64,000 nt of DNA from Rhizophagus clarus (Eukaryota; Glomeromycota; Glomeromycetes; Glomerales; Glomeraceae): the NCBI GenBank assembly GCA_015698045.1, contig BLAL01000285.1, positions 2,232,001 to 2,296,000 of the forward strand. Direction: 5' to 3'. The position numbers and the translations under genes were made by a program. Shown here piece after piece: positions 34,198-46,109 of this stretch (the first letter of the stretch is position 1; every line of letters begins with the position of its first letter). The notes beneath the pieces were generated by a model. The model was not told where the DNA came from and did no database searches. It was given only the letters and a program-made list of their open reading frames with translations.

Positions 34198-35590
34198 ATG
34201 AAATTGAATATAAATACTTCAAAAATACAAATAATTATTAGGAATTCATTTAATATTAATGAAGTTGAAGCAATTTTTAAACTAAGACCTTTTGAATTAA
34301 ATGAAACAGATATAAACCATTATGAAAACTTTGAATCTGATAATAATAGTTATAACAAATTTGAAAGTGAAAATGAAAAGAATAAAAATAATTATGAAAT
34401 TGATATTATTATTAAGTAAAAAAAGACTAAAAATTTGACTTTATATGTATTAATTGATAAAATAAATGATAAAATTCAAAATTATTTAAATATAGAAAGC
34501 GTTTGAATATTATAACAACTAATTAAGTATGACAAATAGATAATGAAACAGTTTTGAAAGTGAATAGACCTTTAAAAAAATTAGGAACTTGCAGTTATCA
34601 CTTTAATTATGACTCAGAATAAATTACATGATTCAAAAATTAAATGAATGTCATCTATAGCAGCTAGTATCACAGGTAGAGGTATTTATCTTGTGAAAAC
34701 CTTTTTTTCTTTTTTAATTAAATAGATGGTTACTCAAAATATTTCTAAAAATTATTAGAGAAAAATATATAGATTATATATAATAGATAACATACATACT
34801 CTTCACTTAAGAAATGCAATCCAGTTTATATATTCATCTTCGTTTGAAGATATGGGGTTTTTCAATAGAAAGGTATATACTAATTATATTTTTTATACTA
34901 AAATAAGTGTAAATTTAATATTAATTAAATTTTTATTTTTTTTTGAGTTTTGTATCTTTTTATTGTAAAGATCCCATATTAAAAAATCATGTTACATATG
35001 TTCAGAATATTATGAATTAAAAGGTGATCACTTTTATATAAAACCTGGTAAAGGAAAAAAATTGGTAACTTATATTAATCAAAAATATTATGATCAAGAT
35101 GTTAAAAAAAAAAATTTGAGAATAATTATACATTAGCTATTTTATGTAAAAAATAATAAAGAGAAGGAATATCAAAAAAAGTTTTTGAAATCTTTTTACC
35201 TCTTTATTTTTAATATTTAAATGAAAATTATTTTGATAAGATAAACCCAAATAAAAAAAATCTAATACAATCCCATTATTCCTTAATATTATCAAAACTT
35301 TCTACTTTTTTTATAGTTTAAATATTAATATGTTTAAATCAGATTTCAATAATTAAAACAGATGTAAAATTAACAAAATCTTTGTAAAAAAAAAAATTCC
35401 TAAAGGGAATATTGAAAACACATCTCATTTTTTATCTCCATAAAATCTTATAACCAAATAATAAAAATTCTCAACAATTATCTTTTAAAAATTCAAATAG
35501 ATTTTCAGATACATCAAACAATGAAAATCCTGCTTCTAAACATCAAAGAATAATCATAACAAATGAAGAAAAAAGATATTAAATCTGAAA
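34198..35590 (+). pseudogene. Eroded gene remains (unknown)
   Basis: Begins with a 73-residue open frame (MKLNINTSKIQIIIRNSFNI, Glu/Asn-rich end). Later pieces still read like protein: SCYICSEYYELKGDHFYIKP, GKGKKLVTYINQKYYDQDVK (about 34995-35105) and NENPASKHQRIIITNEE (about 35515-35570). Stops and A/T enrichment separate the pieces, as in the transition-decayed copies elsewhere in the window. No family recognised. Confidence 0.3.
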
Positions 35591-36469
35591 AAATTAACAA
35601 TATTTTAAAAAATTTGTCACCTACATAAAATAATTAGAGAGTTAAATATCATTATAATAATAATAAGAAACAAAAAAATGTAATTAAACCTCAATAATTA
35701 AATAAATTCATAAACATTGTTATATATAAAATTAAAAATTTAATATTATGGAAAAACTATCAAATAAACTGTTTTTTATAATATAAGTTTGTCAAAAAAG
35801 TGTATTTTTTTTGTTCAATACAATAAATAATAAGCTCATAAAACTTTAAACTTGTGAGAATCTTAAACGAATGCTTCAAAAATTTTATAAATTTTACATT
35901 TTATACATTTTTTTATTTGATGAAATTTTTTTAAAAAAAGGTTAAATAAGACATTATGTAACTATATAAATCAAATAATTTGTCAAATAGTCATACTAAA
36001 ATGTATAGTTAAGAATTTGTAATATGATCAAAGATTTTTCTTTAATGTTATACAAAATTTTTTTATTAATAATTTTGTGTAATATAGATTTGTTTGGTGA
36101 TTGATATGTACAATTATTAATGAATTATATATGTTTTAGACTATATATATTGTATCATTTTAAAAATGCATATTTTACCATTGTAAAGTAACAGATTAAT
36201 GGCTAATTATTTAATAAAAAAAATAATTTTTTTAAGTACATATATAATATATAAAAGATACAGAATGCTTTTATAAAAAATATTTAATAAATTATTTTAA
36301 TAATATTAAATATTAAATTATACTATTATTAAATTCATTAACTTTACATTTGCATATTAAAATTAATTCTATACATTTATATAATACCTTCTACTAATTA
36401 TATTTCATCTAATATTCTTATAAAAATAAAAGTAAGAAGTTTTTTAAAAAAAAATAACAATAATATCTC
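35591..36469. other. A+T-rich spacer
   Basis: No gene. The 36200-36330 part (CAGAATGCTTTTATA) is a diverged copy of 29940-30045, the left flank of the tandem array, showing that the two array regions arose by duplication. Confidence 0.45.
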
Positions 36470-36588
36470 TTTCAATTTTTTTTTATTTTAATTCTAGAAG
36501 TCTGATTATATTTTTTGTTTGATAATATTATAAAAAAGAAAAAAAAATAAATAATTTAATTAGCTAAAAAAATAATAAAAAAATACAA
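36470..36588. repeat. Decayed array unit, left of the retroelement
   Basis: Reads TTTAATTCTAGAAGTCTGAT, TATATTTTTTGTTTGATAAT and ATTATAAAAAAG. This is the 30-kb array unit with nearly every C changed to T and every G to A. It continues at 37730 after the inserted element. Confidence 0.7.
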
Positions 36589-37697
36589 GGACTACATTTT
36601 TCACTTGCAGATCGCTTGACCATTTTTCTAAAAAAAGCTTAGACTTTTAATTTCTTAAACTCTTTTTAAGTAACATTTTTTTTCTTATGAGATTTAGCCA
36701 TATCTTTTGAAACTTGTCTGGTTCAAAAATACCAAGTTTTGGTGGAAATACTGGCTTGGTATGAACTTCATCAAGGAAATAGTTTATAACTGCAAACTCC
36801 AGGTTTCTTTCGTATTTTTAAAGACTTTTGTAAGGTTAGTGTTTAGTTACCTGGTTTTAAATACCCTAGAAGAGGGATTTCTCGTCAGTACTATTTGCTT
36901 TGGTAGCGTTGAGATTAGACATAACAAAGTTATTAGTTGAAGTTTTTGTTTATGGTCAGTAGTGATGCTTCCTTTTTCTTACTTAGGGGTCATTTAAGGG
37001 GATATAGTAGTGGTGGCTATAGTGTATTACCTCTTTCTCCAGTTTTCCTTTTGGGTTTTTGGAAGTATTAATAACTTTCCTTTAGTTTTTTATTTCTTGC
37101 CTGTTGATATTTTAGCTTTTCTAATTTAGTTTTGGAAGGCTGAGGGTATTGAAATGTTGATCAGTATTTTAGTGGTTTGGTATAACTTTTTTTTTAGGGC
37201 TTTGTTTGTCGATCTAATTAAAGGGAGAAATTTGGTTGGATAATTTGTTTTAAATTTGGTTAACACATGTTAATTCCTAGTTGGGCTGGTTAAAGTCACA
37301 TGTGAGTCATTATGACTCTTCTAATATCTCTTTATTTTTGGTGTATCCATGCTGGTTAAAGGCTTCTGAACGATTTAGGAAAAATCTTTCTTGGATAGGA
37401 CTATCGAGCGAAAAGGGAGTTTCAATCTTATTGACTAAAAAGCCTCAGCATAATGCCCGCATACTACTCAGTTAGAGTGGTAGCTTCTCGTAATAACATG
37501 TTCTGTAAAGATTATGAAGAAAAATAATCTATATTGTTAGAAGGGTCTTACTTACACTATGGTATATACTAGTAATACTAGCCATTAGTTGAAATTTATA
37601 GATCACACCTGATGTTTGTCAGGAGGGATTGCTTTTTTACTTTTTATATTTTCGTATTTGTTTTTAAATTTAATAAAATTAATTATGATCTTTAAAT

Positions 37698-37725
<28 letters not shown>
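36589..37725 (+). mobile_element. Poly(A)-tailed retroelement, copy 1
   Basis: Inserted into the decayed array, with a target-duplication candidate (A-run plus TACAA, 36577-36588 and about 37721-37730, partly masked by the tail). The poly(A) tail (about 37698-37725) lies at the right, so the element is in plus orientation. It is the same family as 48002-49659: CACTTGCAGATCGCTTG near the start; TGGTTCAAAAATACCAAG; CACATGTGAGTCATTATGAC; AGCGAAAAGGGAGTTTCAA; GCCTCAGCATAATGCC near the end. No reverse transcriptase, so non-autonomous. A minus-strand frame inside (LEFAVINYF.....EVHTKPV) is shared by both copies. Confidence 0.75.
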
Positions 37726-37729
<4 letters not shown>

Positions 37730-37732
<3 letters not shown>

Positions 37733-37897
37733 ACTTTTTCAGCTTTCTCTTATTTTAATTTCAAAAGCCTGATCTTTTTTTTATCTAACAATATTCCAAA
37801 AAAAAAAAAAAAATAAATAAATAATTTAATTTATTAAAAAACTAATAAAAATCACTTTACCCATTTTCTATTACTTTAATTTCAAAAGTCTGATTAT
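37730..37897. repeat. Decayed array units between retroelement and hAT
   Basis: Two partial units: TTTCAAAAGCCTGATC near 37757 and TTTCAAAAGTCTGATTAT near 37880. The second is cut after TCTGATTAT by the hAT element and resumes at 41225 (CTAATTAT, GCTTTTTATTTGATATA). Confidence 0.7.
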
Positions 37898-40800
37898 CAG
37901 TGTTAGCATTTACTGGAATATTAGAACCAGAAACATGTGTTCCAGTCTTCATATTCCAGTATTCCAATGCATTTTCTAAAATTTCAATGGAATTCCAGAA
38001 TATTGGAACTTAGTTTGGAATAATGGAATATAAAAATTACTTTGGAATGCCAGAATTTTAATTTGGAACATCAGAATTACTAAATAAAATGTTGAATTTT
38101 ATAAAAGAAATTTATTTATTTTATTGATAATTGATATTATTTATATATATTTAGAATTTTAGTATGTAATTAATGTAATTAAGAAAGTATATCAGAAAAA
38201 AATCCAGATGCTTCTAGCCCAAATTTGAATAAAGTTGTTAAATCCTATTTTGCATCGTCATTATCTGTAGGATGAATTTGATTTTCAAGTAATGCATTAA
38301 ATTCAGAAGAATTTTCATTTATTTCATCACCTGAAATATTATTAACTCCATTATTAGTATCTTCTTCTTCTAATATTTCAAACCATGATCTTATAAATTC
38401 ATCCTGTTCATTATTCTCATCATTTTCATCATTTTCTTTATCACTTTTATCATAAAATACTTTATTATTATCCGTATTCAATTCTAATGATTCCATTTGA
38501 TCCTTTGCTACATCATTTCCAATAGGTACTGCTATTCTGTCATTTTTAACTTGCTTATTTTCAATAAAAATATTTTTCATAAATTTTTGTCTCTTGAGTT
38601 CACCTCTAATTTGTGCCATTCACAGTACCTTAGAATACTAAAGATTAAAATAGAGTTAGTAATGATAAAATATAAAATATATTGCTAATATTTAAAAAAG
38701 AATATTTGCATTCAATCTATTTTGTCTTTTAATGTACAAAAACCTCATAGTTAAAATAGATACTCACATGAAGCAGAATTTATACATATACTAAATAATT
38801 TAGTTGCTATTTGTGACAATTCTGGTACTGAATTACTTAAAAATGACTAATAATCTAACAGATTTTTTTTTAGTTTATATAAAGAAAATTCATTAAATGG
38901 AAATTTATTTTCTTTATATGCTAATAATTCTCATATCATAGAAATTGGTTTTTTACCAAACCATTTAAAAAAATAGTATTGGGCCTACTTATTAAGGTTA
39001 ATGTGAGAAATTTTGTCATTAGGTGTGAAAAATCATAATTTATAGGATGGATGTAAAAAAAAAGATAAAATAAGTAAAGGTTGTCCCACGATTTCCAACG
39101 ATTCACTAATCTCATTGTCATCATCTCCTTATAATTTTCATCATTATTTTCTAAAGTGCATTGCATAAAGTATCCAAAAGAATGTAATACGTCATATAAT
39201 CTAGCCTTAACTCTCTGTAATATGTTTAATACCGCACAAAATGGATAAAGAATCTGCTCTAATTCTGCAAGATTTAACTAAAAATCTGAATCATTAATAA
39301 TTGATATAATTGCACTAGACATTATTTTATTGGAATTTGCTTCTACAGTTGAATTACCATGCATTACTGTTACATTGCTAAAATCATTTCTTCCTGCTAA
39401 AGACTTTAAATAAGCAAATATTAGATATGTAATAAAATGAAATAATTTATTAAAAAAGTAGTAAATAATTAATTAACAGAATAATTAAATTATCTTTAAT
39501 GCACGTTTATTTTTAAGAACTGATTAATAGCAAAAATAATAAGAATTCTAATGCATATCACCAAGTTGAATTAATATGATGTATTTATTATATATTCTTT
39601 TTTGCTCATCACAAAGATCCTTTGTAAATATTGATGATGCATTAAAATACTTAACGATTGTAGTCGCTTTTTTAAAAGCTTTAAGAAATTTTAGTGATGA
39701 TTTAAAAACATCAGCTATACAAAGATTCACTTGATGCACAAAGCAGGATAAAAAAACAATATCTTGATGTACACATCTTAGTCTTTTTTTATTTCATAAA
39801 GTAATATTAGTTAATCAATAATCATAGTTAATAAATAAACTTAAAGAATATAATTTAAGAATTTATTACCAAGCTGCATTGTAAGAAGAGGCAGAATCAG
39901 TAATAACAGTGTTAATTTTCACATTTTTTGCCTTAGTATCAACTAAAAATTCATTAATTTGTTTAATTGCTGCTTTGGTATTTTCACGATCTTCACTAAT
40001 ATCTTTTGCTTTCCATATTAACACTTGTCCATCTGATCTTATAATTACTAAACCTAAAATATGTTGTTTAATTACATTTTTCCAACCATCAAGTAAAATA
40101 GAAATGCTGTATTTATCTTCTTTAGCAGCAATTTCTATGTTTTCTTGTATATTTTTAGCAGATTCTTTTAATATGGTATCTGCTAAAATTTTTCAGCTTG
40201 GTAGTTGTAGTGAAAGTGAAATAAAATTGAAAAATTTGATTGTTTCTTGATTCTCCACCCACTAGAAGGTCCATTTATTAGAAATTGTCATTCGTAATAA
40301 CAATCTATGAAATATAAATATTTCATTTGGAAGAATTTTTCTTTCAATAAATTGATTCAAAGTAGTTTGTATTTTACTCTCTTGTCCAAAACTATCTTGA
40401 CGTAATCGCTTCAGTTATATGCATCATGACTATCATCTGTTCTTATTGAATGTGTCGTAAATGATGCACGATCATCTTCTGTCTCATCTAAATAATTTTG
40501 TGAAATTTCTTGTAGATTTTGAACTAAATAAAAGTTATCCATAGTTAATTAATTAAATTAAAAATAAATACATTTATTTTTACTAAAAAACTAAAATTTT
40601 TTTACATTGATTCATCTCTAATTGTCTTTTCAAATTATTGGTAGTAAGAAGTTCATTTGTTCTTTGTTTTCTTGCTTCAATATTTTCTTTTACATAATTA
40701 ATTTCATCTGGATAAGTAATTTTAAAATTTTCACATTCAGATAAATGTTTACCAATACTAGGAACTGTGTTTGATATTTTTAATTTTTAAGCCTCTGTTT

Positions 40801-41224
40801 TGGTTCAAGCAAGATCTTTTACAGCTATACATCCCTTACATATTGCTAAACAATTGCTTTGATTAATTTTAATATTTTTATCTACTTGAACAAAATCACG
40901 AAAACAATGTAAGGGTTTTCCACCACCAGCACCATAATTTGACATTTTTTGAAAGAAAAAAAAAATCAAAAAAATAATTTTGAAAAAAAAGTTAATATTT
41001 AGATAATCAGATCTATACTATATTGTAAAAATATGTTACATCAGAATAACCAGAATACTGGAATTAATTTAGAAATAGATTTCTGGTATTTCATTAAATT
41101 CTGATATTCTGATATTCCATTAGTATTCCATATATGTTCCAATATTTCAGTTGCGTTTTTTTTTAATTAAACGCTTAAAAAAAACATTTTTTTTTACATC
41201 AGAAACTGGAATTTCCTATTACTG
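37898..41224. mobile_element. hAT DNA transposon, 3.3 kb
   Basis: Starts CAGTGTTAGCATTTACTGGA and ends with the complement of CAGTAATAGGAAATTCCAG. It is flanked by CTGATTAT (37890-37897) and CTAATTAT (41225-41232), an 8-bp target duplication with one G-to-A change. Both ends carry many copies of an ATTCCAGAAT/TGGAATA word (37945-38090 and 41045-41150), i.e. subterminal repeats. It contains one dead transposase gene on the minus strand. Confidence 0.85.
38245..40945 (-). pseudogene. hAT transposase with DUF659-type domain, degraded
   Basis: Starts MSNYGAGGGKPLHCFRDFVQ with a BED-finger-like CKGC....GKHLSEC. After stops and short spacers it continues with LDGWKNVIKQHILGLVIIRS and VKINTVITDSASSYNAAW (39840-40200), as in DUF659 hAT proteins. 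Next come CFVHQVNLCIADVFKSSLKF and CDEQKRIYNKYIILIQLGD (39548-39745), then RLVNRWKSWDNLYLFYLFF (38990-39160). The last exon is acidic (MAQIRGELKRQKF, EQDEFIRSWFEILEEED) and ends NDDAK. The order and content are those of a complete hAT transposase. Several in-frame stops rule out function. Confidence 0.78.
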
Positions 41225-41275
41225 CTAATTATGCTTTTTATTTGATATATATTATAAAAAAAAAAAATTTTTTTT
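41225..41275. repeat. Right half of the array unit split by the hAT
   Basis: CTAATTAT (target duplication) then GCTTTTTATTTGATATATAT and TATAAAAAA. It completes the unit interrupted at 37897. Confidence 0.65.
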
Positions 41276-41569
41276 TAAAATCAAATTATCTAATAAATTA
41301 GATTAATAAACTATATGATCATACCTTTATACTAGATAATTTATTATATTATACTAAATAATTTATTATAATATTAACAAATTTTTATAACAAAGGTTCG
41401 ATTGATCTGAATACTTATTTCATTATATTAAAATATAATTATTTTGAACAGATTAAAAAAGTAGTACAAGAAGTCAAAAAGAATTAAAAAAGTAATTTTT
41501 ACTATTGTAATAAACAAATAATTTATAAATATTACATAATTGGATCATATAGGCAAAAATTATATTCTT

Positions 41570-42022
41570 AACTCTCCTCATATTACTTTCTTGACCTGAT
41601 TAAAATATGTATAATTATACATGATAAGAATATTTTCTTGATCTAAAAATTAAAAATATTAACGTATTGTTATTTTCACAAGGATATAGATGTAAAATAA
41701 ATAAATAGTTTAACATTTAATGAAAAACCAATAGACTTATTTTTTTAATATTTACAGTATAAATTATTTTAAACAAAAAGTATATTGTAAAGCTTAATAA
41801 AATATTATAGAAATAAAAATATATTAAGAAAACAAATTTTTTTTGTTTAAAAATGTTAAAAACTTTATTCTTGTTAAATATAAAGTGAAAATAGTGCTTT
41901 TTTTTTCATTTAATTTTTATTCATCATATTTTGGAATTTTGAGTCAAGAAAAGAATATTTTAGTTATATATAATCATGTATATCTTAATCAGGTCAAGAA
42001 AGTGATATGAGGAGGATCAAGA
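41570..42022. mobile_element. Palindromic MITE-like element, about 450 bp
   Basis: Inverted ends: CTCCTCATATTACTTTCTTG then ACCTGATTAA (41577-41607), and the complement AATCAGGTCAAGAAAG, TGATATGAGGAGG (about 41988-42017). Extremely A+T-rich inside, no ORF. No certain target duplication. Confidence 0.5.
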
Positions 42023-42096
42023 TATAAAAATTACCAGGTTAAATCACTCTGGTTAAATCATTCCGGGTTAAATTAGTCTATACTATTAATAAAATA
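42022..42096 (+). repeat. Dispersed repeat also present at 12262-12336
   Basis: Shares TATAAAAATTACCAGGTTAA, a TGGTTAAATCAT word and TTAAA-TTAGTCT-ATACTA with the 12.26-kb site, in the same orientation. It abuts the palindromic element on its left. Confidence 0.5.
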
Positions 42097-42153
42097 GAAA
42101 CATTATCTGTTATGTATCTTTTACTATTAATAAATAATAATTATAATTGCTTA

Positions 42154-42366
42154 TTAGTTATTACTTGAAAATATGTAATTACTACTATGTATTCTACGAT
42201 AAAAAATTTTTGAATAAATTACTATTAGTTTATTTTCAGGATCATACGGTAATAAATAATTAATGAAACCGTAGTACAACATTTTTAAAAAATAAAATAA
42301 ATCTGAACTTTGGAACGCCATATTAAAGAACTTCTTTAGCTTGTCGCAGTATGAAGCTATGTGCAC
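42154..42366 (-). CDS. Small hypothetical ORF, 70 aa
   Basis: MHIASYCDKLKKFFNMAFQS ... LLPYDPENKLIVIYSKIFYR, ending IFSSNN. It lies 560 bp upstream of the reductase gene on the other strand. Its amino-acid mix is more protein-like than other small frames here, but no family or flanking exon was recognised. It could be a gene tail. Confidence 0.2.
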   Translation of the reverse strand: MHIASYCDKLKKFFNMAFQSSDLFYFLKMLYYGFINYLLPYDPENKLIVIYSKIFYRRIHSSNYIFSSNN

Positions 42367-42748
42367 ATTGTACTAGCTTTTTTTATCTTAAACTATAGGG
42401 AAATTTAGTGGGAAGGAGGATTATCACAAGAATGTGCTTTAACTGGTTTCTATTTCCTGCCAAATAAAGCTGGTTTTAATAAATTCTAAGTTAGAAAATT
42501 CGAATTTTCTTCTTACGTAATCAGTGATTAAACGTAATTGTATACGATGATTTATATAAATTAGGATAATCACTGACCATCGTTTCAGCCGTTTTGAATC
42601 GATTTACAGATTTCATGAAAATTTAAAAAACACAAAAAAAATTTTCATTCTCTAAATTGATATTAATGATTGTGAATCAAAATAAAAAAACGATCATTTG
42701 ACACAATCATTACAAAATAGTGTGGGAAAATAAAAAAATCTTTTATAC

Positions 42749-42782
<34 letters not shown>

Positions 42783-42926
42783 AACTTGGATCATTTGATT
42801 CTTTCGAAATTTGTAAAAAATGAGCGAATCATCGGGTAATTTAATTTAAAATTGAGTCAAACTATAGAGTTACGGAGTCAATAAATAAATATATAAATAT
42901 TTTATTGATAAATTTTAGTTCCTTCG

Positions 42927-44266
42927 ATGATGTATTCTTTACAATTAAATGAATTTGGACCTCCATCTAATTTAAAATACGTCGAAGTGAAATCTCCTCA
43001 ACTTTGCTCACCATATCAAGTAATTGTAAAAGTGATAGCAGCTGGCGTTAACCCTGTTGAATATAAAATTAGAAGTGGAAAATTTCCACTGGTCAACGTT
43101 TTGTTGAAATTTCCTGCTGTTTTAGGGACTGATTTTTCAGTAATTATTTTTAATTTCTTTAAATGAATTTTTGTTGAAGAAAAAAAAATTCTTATACTAT
43201 AAATTATTTTAGGGAGTAATTTTTGCAAAAGGAAATAATGTAACAGAATTTGAAATTGGAGATGAAGTTTTTGGTAAAATTAAAAATATATATAGTGGAT
43301 TAGGAACTTATGCGCAGTATGTATTTAGTTCGGTGAAAAAAAATTTTTTTTTAATGTTATGATTCATTTCTACTTTTTTTTCATAGATTTGTGTTAGTTA
43401 ATGTTAAAAATGATGCCATCTTAAAGAAACCTGCTTCAATTACTCACCAGGAAGCCGCAGGAATTGGAATGGCTGGTTTAGCAGCATGGAGTGGATTAAT
43501 TTCTTATGGTGATTTAAAAATTGATGAAGAGGCCAAAAAACTTCAACAAAAAGTTATAATTATTGGTGCCTCAGGAGGTAAATTATGGGGGATCAATTAT
43601 TATCTTCATCCCTCAAATTCATAAATATTTCCTCCTTGTTTACATCCATCAGTTCTATAACTCTTCAGTTTTATCTATTCGTATATTTCATACATTAATT
43701 TATTTATTTATTTTTTTTTTTAAAAAAAAAAAGGAGTTGGAACTTTTGCAGTTCAAATTGCAAAAAATATCAATAATGCACATGTAACAGCAATTTGTTC
43801 AGGTAAAAATGCAGAATTAGTTATAAAGTTAGGGGCAGATCGTGTAATTGATTATACTAAAGAAGATTTTGGAGAAGTTTTGAAAGAAGAGAGAGAAAGT
43901 TTTGATTTAGTATTTGATTGTATTGGTGGAGACGAATATTATACCAAATCCATATCGCTATTAAGGATAAAAGGTAATTTCATTACATCTGTAGGACCTA
44001 ATGCTTATGGTAGTGATACGGGAACGGTTGATGTTATGAAAGTTATTGCCGTTACACTAGGAAGAAAATTGTTTGGTGTAAGAAATTATAAATTCATATC
44101 TGATTTGGCAGTGAGAGATTTACCTAAATTTGTTACATATATGGAAAAAAGACAAATAGCTACAGTAATTGGACATGAATTTGATTTAAAAGACGGAGTT
44201 AAAGCCCATGAAATGAGTGAAAGTCATAGAGTTGTTGGAAAAATAATCTTAAATTGTCCAAATTGA
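42927..44266 (+). CDS. Medium-chain dehydrogenase/reductase (zeta-crystallin / quinone-oxidoreductase-like)
   Basis: Four exons (42927-43139, 43213-43316, 43387-43577, 43734-44266) sum to 1041 nt, giving 346 aa, the usual family size. The N-terminal GroES-like domain has VIAAGVNPVEYKIRSG, KFPAVLGTDFSGVIFAKG and GDEVFGK. The Rossmann domain has IIIGASGGVGTFAVQIAK (NADPH-binding GxxGxxG-type loop, split by intron 3), a GADRVIDYTKEDF strand and VFDCIGGDEYY. The C-terminus is ESHRVVGKIILN. No structural-zinc cysteine cluster is seen, so it is a zinc-independent, probably NADPH-dependent reductase, related to RTN4IP1-type proteins. The substrate cannot be read from sequence. Two ATGs start it (MM). 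Confidence 0.9.
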
Positions 44267-44507
44267 ATATATATATTTTTAATATGTTGTGTAATGTCTC
44301 TCGTACGTAGAATATTCTTTTGCATTTTTAAAGCAAATAAACCCTATAATTAGTATACCAAAAATATCCACCATTTGCTGTAATGGGATGACAAAACGGA
44401 GTAGTTTATTCCGAATGTAAATGTCCAAATAGTTGTACCGAATTAAGCAAATATAAAAAAGGTCTAACAAAAAAAAAAAAATAAAAATAAAAAGAAAAAA
44501 TAAAAAG

Positions 44508-45936
44508 ATGAAGTTAAGTTCATTTTTAATAATAATTTTCATCGTTTTAAAACAAACTTTTGCACAATGTTTTGAACCAGTAAACATATACAAACTTGAA
44601 AAAAAAGTAAAAAAAGTTGATTGCGGAAAATGGATAGATGAAAAAGACATTAATAAATTTAATAATAATAATAATGATAAATTAGTTGAAGAAACAATGT
44701 TTCAAGTGACTTTTACTTGTTTGATAAGTGATACTGTAATGTGTGATAAAGCACAAAAATCATTTGATAGAGCCGGTAATACAATTTCCAATACGTTAAA
44801 ATTAAAAGAAGCAATTACGGTAAATGCTACATTATTAGATTTTTGCGGTGAGGGAAAAAGTAGAATAACATGTCCTCTCGAAGATCTCGCAATTATTGGA
44901 GAAACAACACCGAAAAGATTTTATTCATTATCATCGGATGATGATAAAATAGAAAGAATATATCCACAAGCATTGGTTAAACAATTTCAATTTCCCCAAC
45001 ATCCACCATACGATGATTTTGATATTATAACACGTTTTAATTCCAGGATACCTTTTTATTTTCCCGATGACAATACCACAATTAGCCCGTTCCAATTTGA
45101 TTTTGAATTTACTATAACACATGAACTACTTCATGGATTAGGGTTTTACAGTCTTTGGCAACCTTTTGACGATTCTAACACCTTAAAAGCTTTATGTCCT
45201 CCGACTGCCGTAATTGATAGTGGTAATGATGGAAAAGTAGATTCTAGTAACCCTTATGATCCTGAAACCGTTAAAGAATCTATATTTGATAAATATATGA
45301 TCAGATTAGATAATGGTACTTTTATTACCGAATATACTAAAAAAATGGAACAATATATTGCGAGCGACGTAACTATTACTAATGAAGAATTTATACAAAA
45401 TCAACTTCCGATAATGAGGGAAATGTTTAATTTAGCAACGAAGCCAAAATCATTAGGTTTTTTACCTCATAATTCGAATAATTATGTAACAGACGCTGTA
45501 ATATTAGAAACTTCTATTCCAGATTATCTACCTGGATCAAGTATATCTCATGTAGATTTATTAACTTATAACAATACTAGTGATTACCTAATGGCATATA
45601 AAGGTACCCCTGGTAAAACCACTCAAGATTTTATTTTGATTGGTGGAAATTACCCCGGTGGTGTGATTGGCCCCAAAACAAAATCGATATTAGAAACTAT
45701 CGGGTAGGTAAAAAAAAAAAAAAAAGGAATCATTTTTTTTATTATTATTTCAATGACACAAAATAATTATCTTTTTTTTTAGATATGCTACTGATGATTA
45801 TCCAGACCCGACCAAACCTCAACCTTTCGTAAAACCATCTACAAAGAATAATTCTGGCGTTCCTATTGCAATTTCTAATTCTGTAATTTTTAATCAATTT
45901 TATATTATGATATTTATTGTCATTCTGTTACTGTAA
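44508..45936 (+). CDS. Secreted HExxH metalloprotease-like protein, possibly GPI-anchored
   Basis: Two exons (44508-45703, 45783-45936; 1350 nt, 449 aa). Residues 1-19 (MKLSSFLIIIFIVLKQTFA) are a signal peptide. Several cysteines follow (QCFEP, DCGKW, TCL, MCDK, FCGEG, TCP). Zincin motif HELLHGLGF is at H205-F213, with H205 and H209 as zinc ligands and E206 as the base. The metzincin third His at +10 is absent (Ser), so the third ligand is unknown. The protein ends SNSVIFNQFYIMIFIVILLL, a hydrophobic tail preceded by a small-residue stretch, as in GPI-anchor signals. Likely cell-surface or secreted. A tandem duplicate follows downstream but is dead. The family is not confidently named. Confidence 0.75.
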
Positions 45937-46109
45937 AGTTGTGAACATTGAAATATTTACATGACCGATGATAATTAGAAATACAATATAAATAAATTAT
46001 TAAGATGTTATTTACTTTAGCTATTCCAAACTAGGTAATCATGTATTTAGAAATTCAGCCTAGTAAGATTTGGGATATGGTGTGACCATAAGGTCTGTAA
46101 TTAGTACAC
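45937..46109. other. Spacer between protease gene and its duplicate
   Basis: Contains the 3' end of the protease gene. From about 46110 onward (TAATTAGTACACCAAAA) the sequence matches the protease promoter (TAATTAGTATACCAAAA, about 44347). Confidence 0.5.

Noticed and set aside
36707-37475. Plus-strand frames in the retroelement copies (also 48146-48343)
   Set aside because: They differ between the two copies and carry no reverse transcriptase or gag motif.
40796-40945. Idea that the hAT transposase start is an active short gene
   Set aside because: Frame hits stops soon after KGCIAVKDLA; it is only the first piece of the dead transposase.
44279-44650. 123-codon minus frame overlapping the protease start
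   Set aside because: Antisense to a confidently spliced gene; a Phe/Ile run comes from the A-rich leader.
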